From an uncultured Oscillospiraceae bacterium (GTDB lineage: Bacteria; Bacillota; Clostridia; Oscillospirales; Acutalibacteraceae), in contig CABSLJ010000090.1 in NCBI GenBank assembly GCA_902478455.1, forward strand, positions 1 through 9,622: DNA of 9,622 nt, given 5' to 3'. The position numbers and the translations under genes are program-made. The notes under the pieces are model-generated. The model did no database searches. It was not told the DNA's origin and saw nothing but the letters and a program-made list of their open reading frames with translations. Below, piece by piece: positions 1 to 7,187 of this stretch; the stretch's first letter is position 1, and every line of letters begins with the position of its first letter.

Positions 1-375
1 AACGCCGGGGCGATCATCGACATCAATTCCTCTGGTGCGTTTCTGATGAACAACGCGATTACCGCCAAGGGCACGGCCGTCCAGCTCGGCTGCAGCGAAG
101 CCGTGGTGCAGAACAACGTCATCGCCGGCGGTGTGGAAATCTCCGACGGGCTGCAGAACGTCCTTGTCGCCCTTAATCAGGTCACCGGCGGCATCGGCGT
201 GCTCAACGGCAAAAACACCGTCATCCTGCTCAATAAGGTCGATTCCATTGCCGCCACCGGCGGCGTAAGCCTCATGCTGGCCGAAAACACCGTGTCCGGC
301 GGCGTCTCGGCGCAGAAGGTGGATTATCTCCTGATGCAGGACAACGCCGTCACCGGTGAAATCCTGACGACCGAT
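1..375 (+). other. Short-period beta-helix coils within the surface protein
   Basis: Six Asn-anchored turns are visible: NNAI, NNVIAGG, NQVTGG, NKVDS, NTVSGG and NAVTGE. Their Asn codons start at 49, 112, 175, 232, 286 and 343, giving periods of 21, 21, 19, 18 and 19 residues. This is the classic repeat of a right-handed parallel beta-helix (Asn ladder). The solenoid clearly continues to the left of the window. A stretch rich in D, T and E (about 370-480) separates it from the second helix. Confidence 0.7.
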
Positions 376-3300
376 TCCACCAACACCTACGGCGACGACC
401 TCTTTGATCCCGACGTCCGCAAAGAAAACGGCGTCAATGAGGAGCTGCTGCCCAAGACCAATGTGGAAGTCTTTGCGGGTATGACCCACAAGACGACCGT
501 GCGCACCGAGGACGAGGTCCAGACGCTCAAGAGATACCTCAACCTTTCGGCGCGGAACAATACCTATGCCATCATTCCTCCCGGCCTGTATACGGCCGAC
601 GCTCTGGCCCTGGCCGGCGTGGAGAATTATGACGTTTACGCCTACGGCGTGACGGTGGAATTTGAATCCTATGAAGGCAACGTGTTCACCATGAACAACT
701 GCTCCGACGTCACCGTCTACGGCATGTACATCAGTCACGTCAACAACGCCAACGGCCAGGCAACCATCATCGAAAAGGGCGATAATTACGTCATCGCTCA
801 GACCGATCCCGGCTATCTGCCCGACTTGACCGACGAAACCTACTATCCCACCGGTTCTCCCTACGTAGAAGCCTTCCGCCCGGGCGAAACGGTTCCCTTT
901 GCCGACATCGGCTTCCAGAGCATTGAATACCTCGGCGACGGAAAGCACAAATGCATTCTGACAAACGACAGAGGGCAGGAGCTGGAGGTCGGCGGCAAGA
1001 TCACCATGCGTGGCAACGGCACCAGCGTCGTTGTCCTGACCGGCTGCGGCAACGTCCGCTTTGAGGACTTCAGCATCATCAGCGGCGCGGGCTTCGGCTT
1101 CCAGGAGCGCAACGGCGACGGAGGCACCCAGCTCTACCGTGTGGCCATCACCCCCAAGGCGGCTCCTGTGCTGGCAGAAGACTTTGACACCAGCAAATAC
1201 AGCGCCGACCTGATTTGGACCGACGATGAGGGCCGCCTGCGTGGTCCCAATCCTCTGCTCTCCACCTGCGACGCCACCCACAGCACCAACATGCGCAAGG
1301 GACCGCAGGTCGTCAACTGTCTGTTTGAGAAGATGACCGACGACGCCACCAACATCAGCGGCGAGTTCGGCAAGGTCACAGACTACGATCCCGCCACCCG
1401 CAAGCTGACCTACACCAAGGGCGACAACTACTACGAAGGGCTCCCCGCCAACTTCCAGGCAGGGGACACCGCCGTCCTCTTCACCCGCGGAGGCGAGCTG
1501 CTGGCCACCGCGAAGGTCACTGCCGAGCCAGAATCGGGCGGCTGGCAGGTCTACATTCTCACCCTGGATCAGGACGTTGAGATCAAATCCGGCACACTGA
1601 TTGAAAACATCTCCGCCAACGGCGCGGGCTTCCTGTTTGACAACTGCCTCGTGGACACCACCCGTTCCCGCGGCTTCCTGCTCAAAGCGCCCGACGGAGC
1701 GATCAACAACTGCACCATCCGCAACGTCGGCATGGCGGCCATCCTGGTCAAACCGGAAATTGACGAGGCCTGGAACGAGTGCGGCTATGTGCAGAATCTG
1801 GAGATCACCAACAATATTTTTGAGAACACAGGCTTCTTCAACAACACCCTCAAGGGTTCTCCCGTCGCCATTTCGGGCGACGGTCAGTTCACCGCCGACC
1901 CAGCCTTCCTGATGCATCAGGACATCCTGATTCAGAACAACATCATCAAGGACCGGAATACCGATTACGCGGTCTATGTCAACGGCGCGCAGCGCGTCAA
2001 GCTGCTTGACAACGACTTCGGCGCGCGCAAGGGCTACACCGCTGAAACGGATACCGCTTCCAGCGTGCGCATTGACGGCGCTTACGACGTGGAGGTCTCC
2101 GGCAACGTCTACCCCGCCGGCGCTGAACCCAGGGTCGATATGACCGCGCAGACCCGCAAGATTTACGGCGCCGACATTGAGCAGCAGCCCATTGGCAACT
2201 ACGCCATTGTGTCGGCCGCCTCGGTCTATACCACCGAAGGCTGGCAGGTGGAGCTAACCATCGAAAACATTTTTGATGAAACCGTCACCTACACCCTCGC
2301 CTTTGCGGACAGCACCTCTAAGGGCCTTTTGGCGGACGGAACCAAGATTCCCACCGTGACGCTCGACCCCGGAGAAACCCGCAAGCTTTATTTCCCCGTG
2401 CAGACCCTTCCGGGCGATATGGTCCCCAAACAGACCTATGCGCAGACCGACGTTGCGGTGAGCGTCCCCTCCGGTTCGCAGGGCGTGTTTACCAACCAGA
2501 TTTCCTTCAACGGCGCCATCAACGTCCCCTCTGAGGATGCGCTTGACTGGACGCAGGCGCCCGGCATTGGCAAGGAAGGCACCGACCGCGGAGAATACAT
2601 CGCTTCGGACGCCCGCTTTGCCTGGGACAGCGACAATCTCTATATGAGAGTGGTCGTCACCGACGACGTGCACTACGACTGTGCAAACCTCGGCGAATTT
2701 TACGACTGGGATTCGCTGCAGATCGGCTTTATCCCCGACCGGAAGAATCTGGAGGGCTATTTTGTCTACTTCATCGGACTGATCGACGGCAAAGCAAAGC
2801 TCCAGATGGACACGACTACCCTCAGCGGCATTGATCTTGGCGACATCACCGCTTCCGTCTCCCGTGACGACGACGCGCAGACCACCACCTATCTGATGGC
2901 CATCCCGTGGTCGCTCTTCGGAATAGAAGCCCCCGCCGGCGAAAGCATCGGCTTTGAAATCGTGGTCAACGACCGCGACGGTCCAATCGTTGAAGGTCAG
3001 GAGCCTGAACAGTGGAACCGCTATTTCCTCGAATACTACGGCGGCATCGCCGTCAGCAAGAACCGCGCCCTGTACGGCAGTCTTACCCTGCTTGACGAGC
3101 CCTTCGTCATCCCCTCGGCCGACACTTCCGACCTTGAGGCCGCCATTGCCGACGCCGAAAAGGTCGACGCCTCCCTCTACACCGAGGCATCGGTCAAGGC
3201 GCTGAACGACGCCGTCAACGCCGCCAAATCCCTGCTGGAAAGCAAACCCATTGTGAACGCTCAGGACGACGTCGACGCGGCCGCCAAAGCCATCCGAGAC

Positions 3301-3738
3301 GCCATCGCCGCGCTGGTAAAGCCTGCCGACACCTCCGACCTTGAAACCGCCATCGCCGATGCCGGAAAGGTCGACGCCTCCCTCTACACCGAGGCATCGG
3401 TCAAGGCGCTGAACGACGCCGTCAAGGCCGCCGAAGCTCTGCTGGAAAGCAAACCCACTGAGGACAATCAGGACGACGTCGACGCAGCTGTCAAGGCCAT
3501 CCGTGACGCCATCGCCGCGCTTGAGAAGCTTCCGGAAAGCAATCCCGGTTCTTCCAGCGGAACACCTTCCTCCAGTGAAGCGCCGTCTTCCAGCGAGACT
3601 CCCTCCTCGGGTGAAGAACCCTCTACAGGCAGCGCGCCGCACACACTGGCGATCTTCCTGCTGAGCGCGCTGTCCGCAATAGCCCTCCTCGCAGGGCTGC
3701 TGCTGCGCCGCGCGCGCGGAAACAGCTCCCGCGTTTAA
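1..3738 (+). CDS. Large multidomain cell-surface beta-helix protein with GH110-like motif, CBM9-like domain and FIVAR repeats (5' end missing)
   Basis: The frame is open from base 1 to TAA 3736-3738 (1245 residues visible). The ATG at 46 lies inside the beta-helix, has no Shine-Dalgarno and is not the true start. Residues are numbered from base 1. Residues 1-125 are short beta-helix coils. Residues 160-715 form a second pectin-lyase-fold helix, opening with an IPPG-x-Y motif (192-197) and carrying DATH (D424) and DDATN (D447, D448), a pattern reminiscent of family 110 alpha-galactosidases. A small beta-sandwich (about 735-825) is followed by a CBM9/DOMON-like domain (about 834-1030; WDSDNLYMRVVV and NDRDG signatures). 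Then come two FIVAR modules (1040-1177), a Ser/Pro/Glu linker, EPSTG, a 21-residue hydrophobic segment and RRARG. I infer an exported, wall- or membrane-attached glycan-binding or glycan-cleaving protein. Domain identities are from memory of the families. Enzymatic activity is uncertain; a non-catalytic adhesin is the alternative. Confidence 0.85.
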   Translation, partial: NAGAIIDINSSGAFLMNNAITAKGTAVQLGCSEAVVQNNVIAGGVEISDGLQNVLVALNQVTGGIGVLNGKNTVILLNKVDSIAATGGVSLMLAENTVSGGVSAQKVDYLLMQDNAVTGEILTTDSTNTYGDDLFDPDVRKENGVNEELLPKTNVEVFAGMTHKTTVRTEDEVQTLKRYLNLSARNNTYAIIPPGLYTADALALAGVENYDVYAYGVTVEFESYEGNVFTMNNCSDVTVYGMYISHVNNANGQATIIEKGDNYVIAQTDPGYLPDLTDETYYPTGSPYVEAFRPGETVPFADIGFQSIEYLGDGKHKCILTNDRGQELEVGGKITMRGNGTSVVVLTGCGNVRFEDFSIISGAGFGFQERNGDGGTQLYRVAITPKAAPVLAEDFDTSKYSADLIWTDDEGRLRGPNPLLSTCDATHSTNMRKGPQVVNCLFEKMTDDATNISGEFGKVTDYDPATRKLTYTKGDNYYEGLPANFQAGDTAVLFTRGGELLATAKVTAEPESGGWQVYILTLDQDVEIKSGTLIENISANGAGFLFDNCLVDTTRSRGFLLKAPDGAINNCTIRNVGMAAILVKPEIDEAWNECGYVQNLEITNNIFENTGFFNNTLKGSPVAISGDGQFTADPAFLMHQDILIQNNIIKDRNTDYAVYVNGAQRVKLLDNDFGARKGYTAETDTASSVRIDGAYDVEVSGNVYPAGAEPRVDMTAQTRKIYGADIEQQPIGNYAIVSAASVYTTEGWQVELTIENIFDETVTYTLAFADSTSKGLLADGTKIPTVTLDPGETRKLYFPVQTLPGDMVPKQTYAQTDVAVSVPSGSQGVFTNQISFNGAINVPSEDALDWTQAPGIGKEGTDRGEYIASDARFAWDSDNLYMRVVVTDDVHYDCANLGEFYDWDSLQIGFIPDRKNLEGYFVYFIGLIDGKAKLQMDTTTLSGIDLGDITASVSRDDDAQTTTYLMAIPWSLFGIEAPAGESIGFEIVVNDRDGPIVEGQEPEQWNRYFLEYYGGIAVSKNRALYGSLTLLDEPFVIPSADTSDLEAAIADAEKVDASLYTEASVKALNDAVNAAKSLLESKPIVNAQDDVDAAAKAIRDAIAALVKPADTSDLETAIADAGKVDASLYTEASVKALNDAVKAAEALLESKPTEDNQDDVDAAVKAIRDAIAALEKLPESNPGSSSGTPSSSEAPSSSETPSSGEEPSTGSAPHTLAIFLLSALSAIALLAGLLLRRARGNSSRV
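3118..3531 (+). repeat. Tandem duplication encoding two FIVAR modules (2 x 207 bp)
   Basis: Copy 1 spans 3118-3324 and copy 2 spans 3325-3531, an exact 69-codon period. Both begin ADTSDLE and end in DAIAAL plus three residues. They are nearly identical at DNA level: 3159-3218 and 3366-3425 match over 60 consecutive bases. Differences cluster at the beginning and in the second half. FIVAR modules are helical spacer or binding modules common in Gram-positive surface proteins. Here they likely act as a stalk between the CBM9-like domain and the wall-spanning linker. Confidence 0.9.
3565..3630 (+). repeat. 18-bp repeats encoding a PSSSEx wall-spanning linker
   Basis: Three 18-nt units start at 3565, 3583 and 3601 and encode PSSSEA, PSSSET and PSSGEE. 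A fourth, partial unit (3619-3630) reads PSTG. Codons vary between units (TCC, TCT, TCG, AGC, AGT for Ser), so selection on the peptide rather than very recent DNA slippage is suggested. Low-complexity Ser/Pro linkers usually precede a wall-sorting or membrane-anchor segment. Confidence 0.75.
3616..3735 (+). other. C-terminal sorting-signal-like tail (EPSTG, hydrophobic helix, basic end)
   Basis: EPSTG (3616-3630) is followed by a four-residue gap, a 21-residue hydrophobic stretch (3643-3705) and RRARGNSSRV. This order and spacing is that of a sortase substrate, with Glu in place of the usual Leu of LPxTG. Sortases accepting xPxTG variants are known in Clostridia, for example (S/P)PxTG in Clostridioides difficile. 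If it is not processed, the tail would still act as a single-pass membrane anchor with the bulk of the protein outside. Confidence 0.55.
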
Positions 3739-3772
3739 CAGCGCGTACACAATCTTTCGCAAATGACACCGG

Positions 3773-3829
3773 CCGTCTGACTTTGTCAGACGGAAGCCGG
3801 GGCGGGCAGAACCCGCCCCGGCTTTTCTT
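3773..3829 (+). terminator. Tandem-hairpin rho-independent terminator of the surface-protein gene
   Basis: It lies 34 bases after the stop. The first hairpin is a perfect 9-bp stem (3773-3781 with 3785-3793) closed by TTT. Two bases later comes a perfect 11-bp stem, 3796-3806 (GCCGGGGCGGG) with 3812-3822, loop 3807-3811, followed by TTTTCTT. The second hairpin is the terminator proper; the first may protect the 3' end. Confidence 0.9.
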
Positions 3830-3903
3830 GTTCCATGTAACGGCGCCCCTTCCCCTGCCCTTACCGTTTCCGGACGGCATCCGTATGGGAAATGCTGCAT
3901 TTT

Positions 3904-3935
3904 GGGTCTCCTTTTTGCCCTAAAAAAGGAGTCCC
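3904..3935. repeat. 13-bp imperfect inverted repeat in the spacer upstream of the kinase gene
   Basis: The arms GGGTCTCCTTTTT (3904-3916) and AAAAAGGAGTCCC (3923-3935) pair over 12 of 13 positions, with one T-T mismatch (3907/3932), around the 6-base loop GCCCTA. Neither strand has a clean T-run beyond the stem: GTCTTTCC on plus, and A-rich on minus. A simple terminator is therefore not supported. It lies 45 bp upstream of the proposed -35 box, where an operator or activator site would fit, but nothing identifies a binding protein. Confidence 0.6.
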
Positions 3936-3979
3936 GTCTTTCCTTGCTGTCATTTTCCATGTTAAATTCCGCATAAGGA

Positions 3980-4008
3980 TTGAATAATTGCGCAAGTTGT
4001 TGTATTTT
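3980..4008 (+). promoter_or_regulatory. Candidate sigma-A promoter for the two-component operon
   Basis: TTGAAT (3980-3985) and TATTTT (4003-4008) are separated by exactly 17 bp, each matching the consensus at four of six positions. The region is markedly AT-richer than the flanking genes and follows a strong terminator, so a promoter is needed here. An 8-bp palindrome TTGCGCAA (3988-3995) lies in the spacer. The implied transcript leader is about 85 nt and includes a pyrimidine tract (4032-4060). The stretch 3830-3979 otherwise shows only the inverted repeat. Confidence 0.5.
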
Positions 4009-4086
4009 GGTTAAGTAGGCACATAAAAACGCTTCTTTTTTCTTGTTCTCTTCTCCTTTTGCGCACCTAATGTCCTATTTGTACAC

Positions 4087-4102
4087 GGAGGTGAACGCCT
4101 TG
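4087..4102 (+). promoter_or_regulatory. Ribosome binding site that fixes a TTG start for the kinase gene
   Basis: GGAGGTG (4087-4093) sits six bases before TTG 4100-4102. Earlier in-frame starts (TTG 4043, ATG 4070) have no purine-rich site in front of them; the first follows a long pyrimidine tract. GTG 4091 lies within the Shine-Dalgarno itself. With TTG 4100 the protein begins MTIKR directly before the first membrane helix, as expected for this family. Confidence 0.8.
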
Positions 4103-5866
4103 ACCATCAAACGCATCCTTTCTCTGGGTATCTGCTGCCTGTTCATTCTGCCGCTGGTCTTTGTGCCGTTTGTGACATCGCGGATTTACCAGAAGAATCT
4201 GGAGAACCGCATCATTCAATCCTCTCAACAGAATCTCAGCCAGATCGCCAACCAGATGCAGTACATGATCACCAGCCTTGTTGCCACGGCCAATCTGCTG
4301 TGCTACGACCAGGACATCATCTCCACGCTGGCCGAGGAGATGCCCGACACCCCTCTTGAACGCTTTGAACGCTACAAGACGGTGCAGGACAGAATCTCCT
4401 CGGTGAGTTCCGCCTCTCTGATCCCCTACAACGCCGCTATTTTTGTCCTTGGGGAAAATGACGACGTGTATTCCATCCAGCAGATGGATGCTCTGGAAAA
4501 CGCTGTCCGTGAGGTGCGCCGGCAAAAGGAGGAAGAGCTGCGCGCGGTGGGCTCCTACATTCTCTGGATCGCCCCTGTGGAGACGGAAGGCAGCCAAAGC
4601 GGCAGCTTTGCCAACAGCGTAGCCATCGCCAAAACGATCAACAGCTCGACCACCAACGAGGTCTTAGGCGTTGTGGTCATCAATCTTTACCTCGACAAAA
4701 ATCTCCAGCGCCTGTTTACCACCGACGTGACCGAAAGTTCTTCCGAATTGCTTCTTTTGAATGACCGCGACGAACTCATCTACTCCTCCGGCGCAACGCC
4801 CACGCCGCTCGGCGCCTCGGTCACAGGACGCATGCAGGGCTCCGGCGGCTCCTTTACCGAAGAGATTGCCGGACAGACGCAGATGGTGGACTACCAGGCG
4901 CTCTCCCGCACTGGCTGGAAGCTGCTACAGCTCTCCTCCTACGAGGAAATGATGAGTGACATCGTCCTCCTGCGCAACAACACCATCCTCATCAATCTGC
5001 TCTTTCTGGGCGTGCTGCTCGTGGCCGTCTCCATCTTTTCCAACCGGCTCGCCACGCCCCTGCACGAGCTGTGCGTACTGATGGGTCGGCTGCCCAAGGG
5101 GGATTTTAAGGTCCGCATGAAGGAGCGACAGGGCAAAGGAGAAATCGCCCAGCTCTCCCAGAGCTTTAACCAGATGGTGGGGCAAACCGAGGAACTCTTC
5201 CTCCAGCTGGAGCACTCCTACAAGGTGCGGGAAAATCTTCGTCTGGAGGCGCTGCGCGCCCAGGTCAACCCCCATTTTCTCTTTAATACCCTCAACAGCA
5301 TCAAATGGATGGCCGCCATCGAAGGGGACCAGAAGGTCAGCCGCATGATCGCCTCTCTGGGGAATCTGCTGCAATACACCCTCTCCTCCAATGAGGAAAT
5401 GGTTCCGGTCGAGCGGGAAATCTCCTGCATCAGAGACTATGTATCCATCCAGAAGATGCGTTTCGGCGACCGTTTCGAGCTCGACGTGGACATTCCCGAG
5501 GCGCTTCTGCGTTTTCCGGTTCCCCTCTTCCTCTTCCAGCCCATCGTAGAAAACAGCATCCTGCACGCCTTTGACGAAACCGACGCCCGGGGCGTCATCC
5601 GCATCGGCGGGGAACAGCTGGGCAGAAATGTCCGCTTTTACGTGCGGGACAACGGCAAGGGGATGGATTCCGCAAAGCTCGGCGAACCGGTGGACGAAAC
5701 GCTCAAGGCCAAGGGAAAATTCAGTAAGATCGGCCTGCAGAACGTCGACGAACGCATTAAAATTATTTACGGCAAGGCCTACGGGCTCCAGGTGGAGAGC
5801 GCGCCCGGGGCAGGGACAACGGTCTATTTGACCTTCCCCGCCACACAAGAGGAGGCAAAGGCATGA
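4100..5866 (+). CDS. YesM-type sensor histidine kinase
   Basis: A 588-residue membrane kinase of the LytS/YesM-like class, which autophosphorylates on His and passes the phosphate to the partner regulator encoded next. From the TTG start: TM1 at about 6-26; an extracellular sensor region of about 27-290 (Cache-like by architecture, ligand unknown); TM2 at about 293-313; a HAMP linker at about 314-370; then the QVNPHFLFNTLN phosphorylation motif with H392. The HATPase domain shows the N box PIVENSILHAF, the DNGKGM G1 motif and GLQNVDERI. All key residues are present and the length is normal for the class. The TGA overlaps the next ATG by four bases (ATGA). In related loci these kinases control oligosaccharide ABC importers, which fits the genes downstream. 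The sensed ligand cannot be predicted. Confidence 0.93.
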   Translation: MTIKRILSLGICCLFILPLVFVPFVTSRIYQKNLENRIIQSSQQNLSQIANQMQYMITSLVATANLLCYDQDIISTLAEEMPDTPLERFERYKTVQDRISSVSSASLIPYNAAIFVLGENDDVYSIQQMDALENAVREVRRQKEEELRAVGSYILWIAPVETEGSQSGSFANSVAIAKTINSSTTNEVLGVVVINLYLDKNLQRLFTTDVTESSSELLLLNDRDELIYSSGATPTPLGASVTGRMQGSGGSFTEEIAGQTQMVDYQALSRTGWKLLQLSSYEEMMSDIVLLRNNTILINLLFLGVLLVAVSIFSNRLATPLHELCVLMGRLPKGDFKVRMKERQGKGEIAQLSQSFNQMVGQTEELFLQLEHSYKVRENLRLEALRAQVNPHFLFNTLNSIKWMAAIEGDQKVSRMIASLGNLLQYTLSSNEEMVPVEREISCIRDYVSIQKMRFGDRFELDVDIPEALLRFPVPLFLFQPIVENSILHAFDETDARGVIRIGGEQLGRNVRFYVRDNGKGMDSAKLGEPVDETLKAKGKFSKIGLQNVDERIKIIYGKAYGLQVESAPGAGTTVYLTFPATQEEAKA

Positions 5867-7074
5867 TCAAAATACTGATCGTGGACGACGAAGTGCTCGT
5901 CCGGTACGGTTTGCGGACCATGATTGACTGGGAGGCCTACGGCTTTGAGGTCGTGGGCGAGGCGGCGGATGGGGAAAAGGCCCTTTCTCTCGCACTGGAA
6001 AATCCGCCCGACATCGTGCTGACCGATCTGGTCATGCCCAGGATGGACGGGCTCGCCCTTATCCGCGCGCTCAAGGAACAGCTCCCGCGCGCCAAGGTGA
6101 TCGTGCTCAGCTGCCATAACGATTATGAGCTCGTCCGGGAGGCCATGCAGTTGTGGGGAGCGCTCGATTATCTCTTCAAACTCGCCATGCAGCCGCAGGA
6201 GATTCTCGACGTCCTTTTAAAGGTCAAGTCCCTCATTCTGGAGGAGCGCAAGCAGGATGAGGAAAAGGAGGCCTACCGCCGTCTGCTGCAAAAAAATCGC
6301 ATGCTCGAATACAGCCGCTTTCTGCAAAGCGTGCTTTCGGACGGACGCCGGTCCCCGGCAGGCAGGGAGGCCGGCGCGCAACAGCCCCGCTTTGCGCTCC
6401 CCGGTCGCCCCTTTACTGTCTTCTGCTTTATGCTGGAGGGCGGGCGGAACTTTTCCGAAGAAGAGGAGGAGAGGCTCTGTGCCGCCCTGTCTGCAGAGGC
6501 CGGTGCGCTTTCCCTTTCGCTGGAGATTTTCTCCTTTTCCCCCACGGAATACTGCGCCCTGCTCTCGCAGCCGCAGCCGGTGCAGGAATCCGCAGCCGAA
6601 CTCTTTGCGGAAAGGGTCCGCGCCGGAACATCTCTGCCTCTCCTTAGCGGAGCAAGGACGGTCTCTTCCCAGGCGGAGGGGTTCCGGGAGGCCTACGCCG
6701 AGGCGCACGAGCGCGCTTTGGTCCTTGCCCGTCCCCAGACGGCCTATGGCCGGGAGGTGCAAAAGGCGCTGGACTACCTGCGCGCCCACTATCAGGAAAA
6801 TATCAAGCTTTCCACCCTCGCAGACCATGTGCACATGAATGAATCCTACCTGAGCACCGTCATCAAAAAAAGTACCGGCTGCGGCTTTTCCGACATTCTC
6901 AATCAGGTCCGCATCGACGAGGCCAAAAAGCTCTTCAAGACCACCGATCTGAGCGTCAACGAAGTGTCCGACCGGGTGGGCTTTTCGAGCTGGAGCTATT
7001 TCAGCCGGGTATTTAAAAAAGTCGCGGGGACGTCGCCCGCCGAATACCGCAGGAAAGTCCAGCCGGAAAATTGA
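5863..7074 (+). CDS. YesN-type response regulator with AraC-family DNA-binding domain
   Basis: A 403-residue cytoplasmic regulator and partner of the kinase, starting at ATG 5863 inside the kinase stop (ATGA overlap). GGAGG lies at 5851-5855, seven bases upstream. The receiver domain (1 to about 120) has the acidic pair D8/D9, phospho-acceptor D55 in LTDLVMPRMDG, S83 and K106. A divergent middle region (about 125-295) includes an acidic run EEEEE and is typical of this family. The C-terminus (about 299-400) holds two helix-turn-helix motifs, LSTLADHVHMNESYLSTVIKK and VNEVSDRVGFSSWSYFSRVFKK, ending in the GTSPAEYRR signature of AraC/XylS proteins. The segment QLWGALDY around W98 looks one residue longer than the usual LGAxDY at the end of the receiver. 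Its likely target is the importer promoter at 7188-7196. Autoregulation is also possible. Confidence 0.93.
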   Translation: MIKILIVDDEVLVRYGLRTMIDWEAYGFEVVGEAADGEKALSLALENPPDIVLTDLVMPRMDGLALIRALKEQLPRAKVIVLSCHNDYELVREAMQLWGALDYLFKLAMQPQEILDVLLKVKSLILEERKQDEEKEAYRRLLQKNRMLEYSRFLQSVLSDGRRSPAGREAGAQQPRFALPGRPFTVFCFMLEGGRNFSEEEEERLCAALSAEAGALSLSLEIFSFSPTEYCALLSQPQPVQESAAELFAERVRAGTSLPLLSGARTVSSQAEGFREAYAEAHERALVLARPQTAYGREVQKALDYLRAHYQENIKLSTLADHVHMNESYLSTVIKKSTGCGFSDILNQVRIDEAKKLFKTTDLSVNEVSDRVGFSSWSYFSRVFKKVAGTSPAEYRRKVQPEN

Positions 7075-7145
7075 AAAAAAACCAAAAATATTGAAAATGC
7101 GTCTTGATCTTCCGCTGTAGAGTGCGGTTATTCTAAAGATACTTC

Positions 7146-7174
7146 AAAAATGCACATTCACTGTGCATTTTTTT
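7146..7174 (+). terminator. Rho-independent terminator of the two-component operon
   Basis: A perfect 11-bp stem pairs AAAAATGCACA (7146-7156) with TGTGCATTTTT (7162-7172), with loop TTCAC and a seven-T run (7168-7174). The A-rich left arm could also serve as a T-run for transcription from the minus strand. No reverse gene is present to need it. The preceding 71 bases (7075-7145) are AT-rich with no convincing gene or promoter. Confidence 0.85.
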
Positions 7175-7187
7175 GTTCGATCCGCCC

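Noticed and set aside
3532..3546. LPESN as a sortase motif
   Set aside because: It lacks T and G and lies 32 residues before the hydrophobic segment, on the wrong side of the Ser/Pro linker. EPSTG is better placed.
2254..3960. A 568-codon open frame on the minus strand across the end of the surface-protein gene
   Set aside because: It mirrors the C/G-rich codon third positions of the plus-strand gene, its product is low-complexity Gly/Val/Asp without recognisable domains, and it runs through the terminator. The plus-strand frame has clear domains over the same bases.
4925..5848. A 307-codon minus-strand frame opposite the kinase
   Set aside because: It is a shadow of the histidine kinase, whose H, N, G1 and G2 motifs are intact. 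No ribosome site or family signature is seen on the minus strand.
7092..7105. A possible catabolite-control (cre-like) site, TGAAAATGCGTCTT
   Set aside because: It misses the central CG and two further consensus positions, so it is not better than expected in AT-rich spacer DNA.
7104..7134. TTGATC and TATTCT as another promoter before the terminator at 7146
   Set aside because: The spacing is 19 bp, the -10 is weak, and a transcript would at once meet the terminator.
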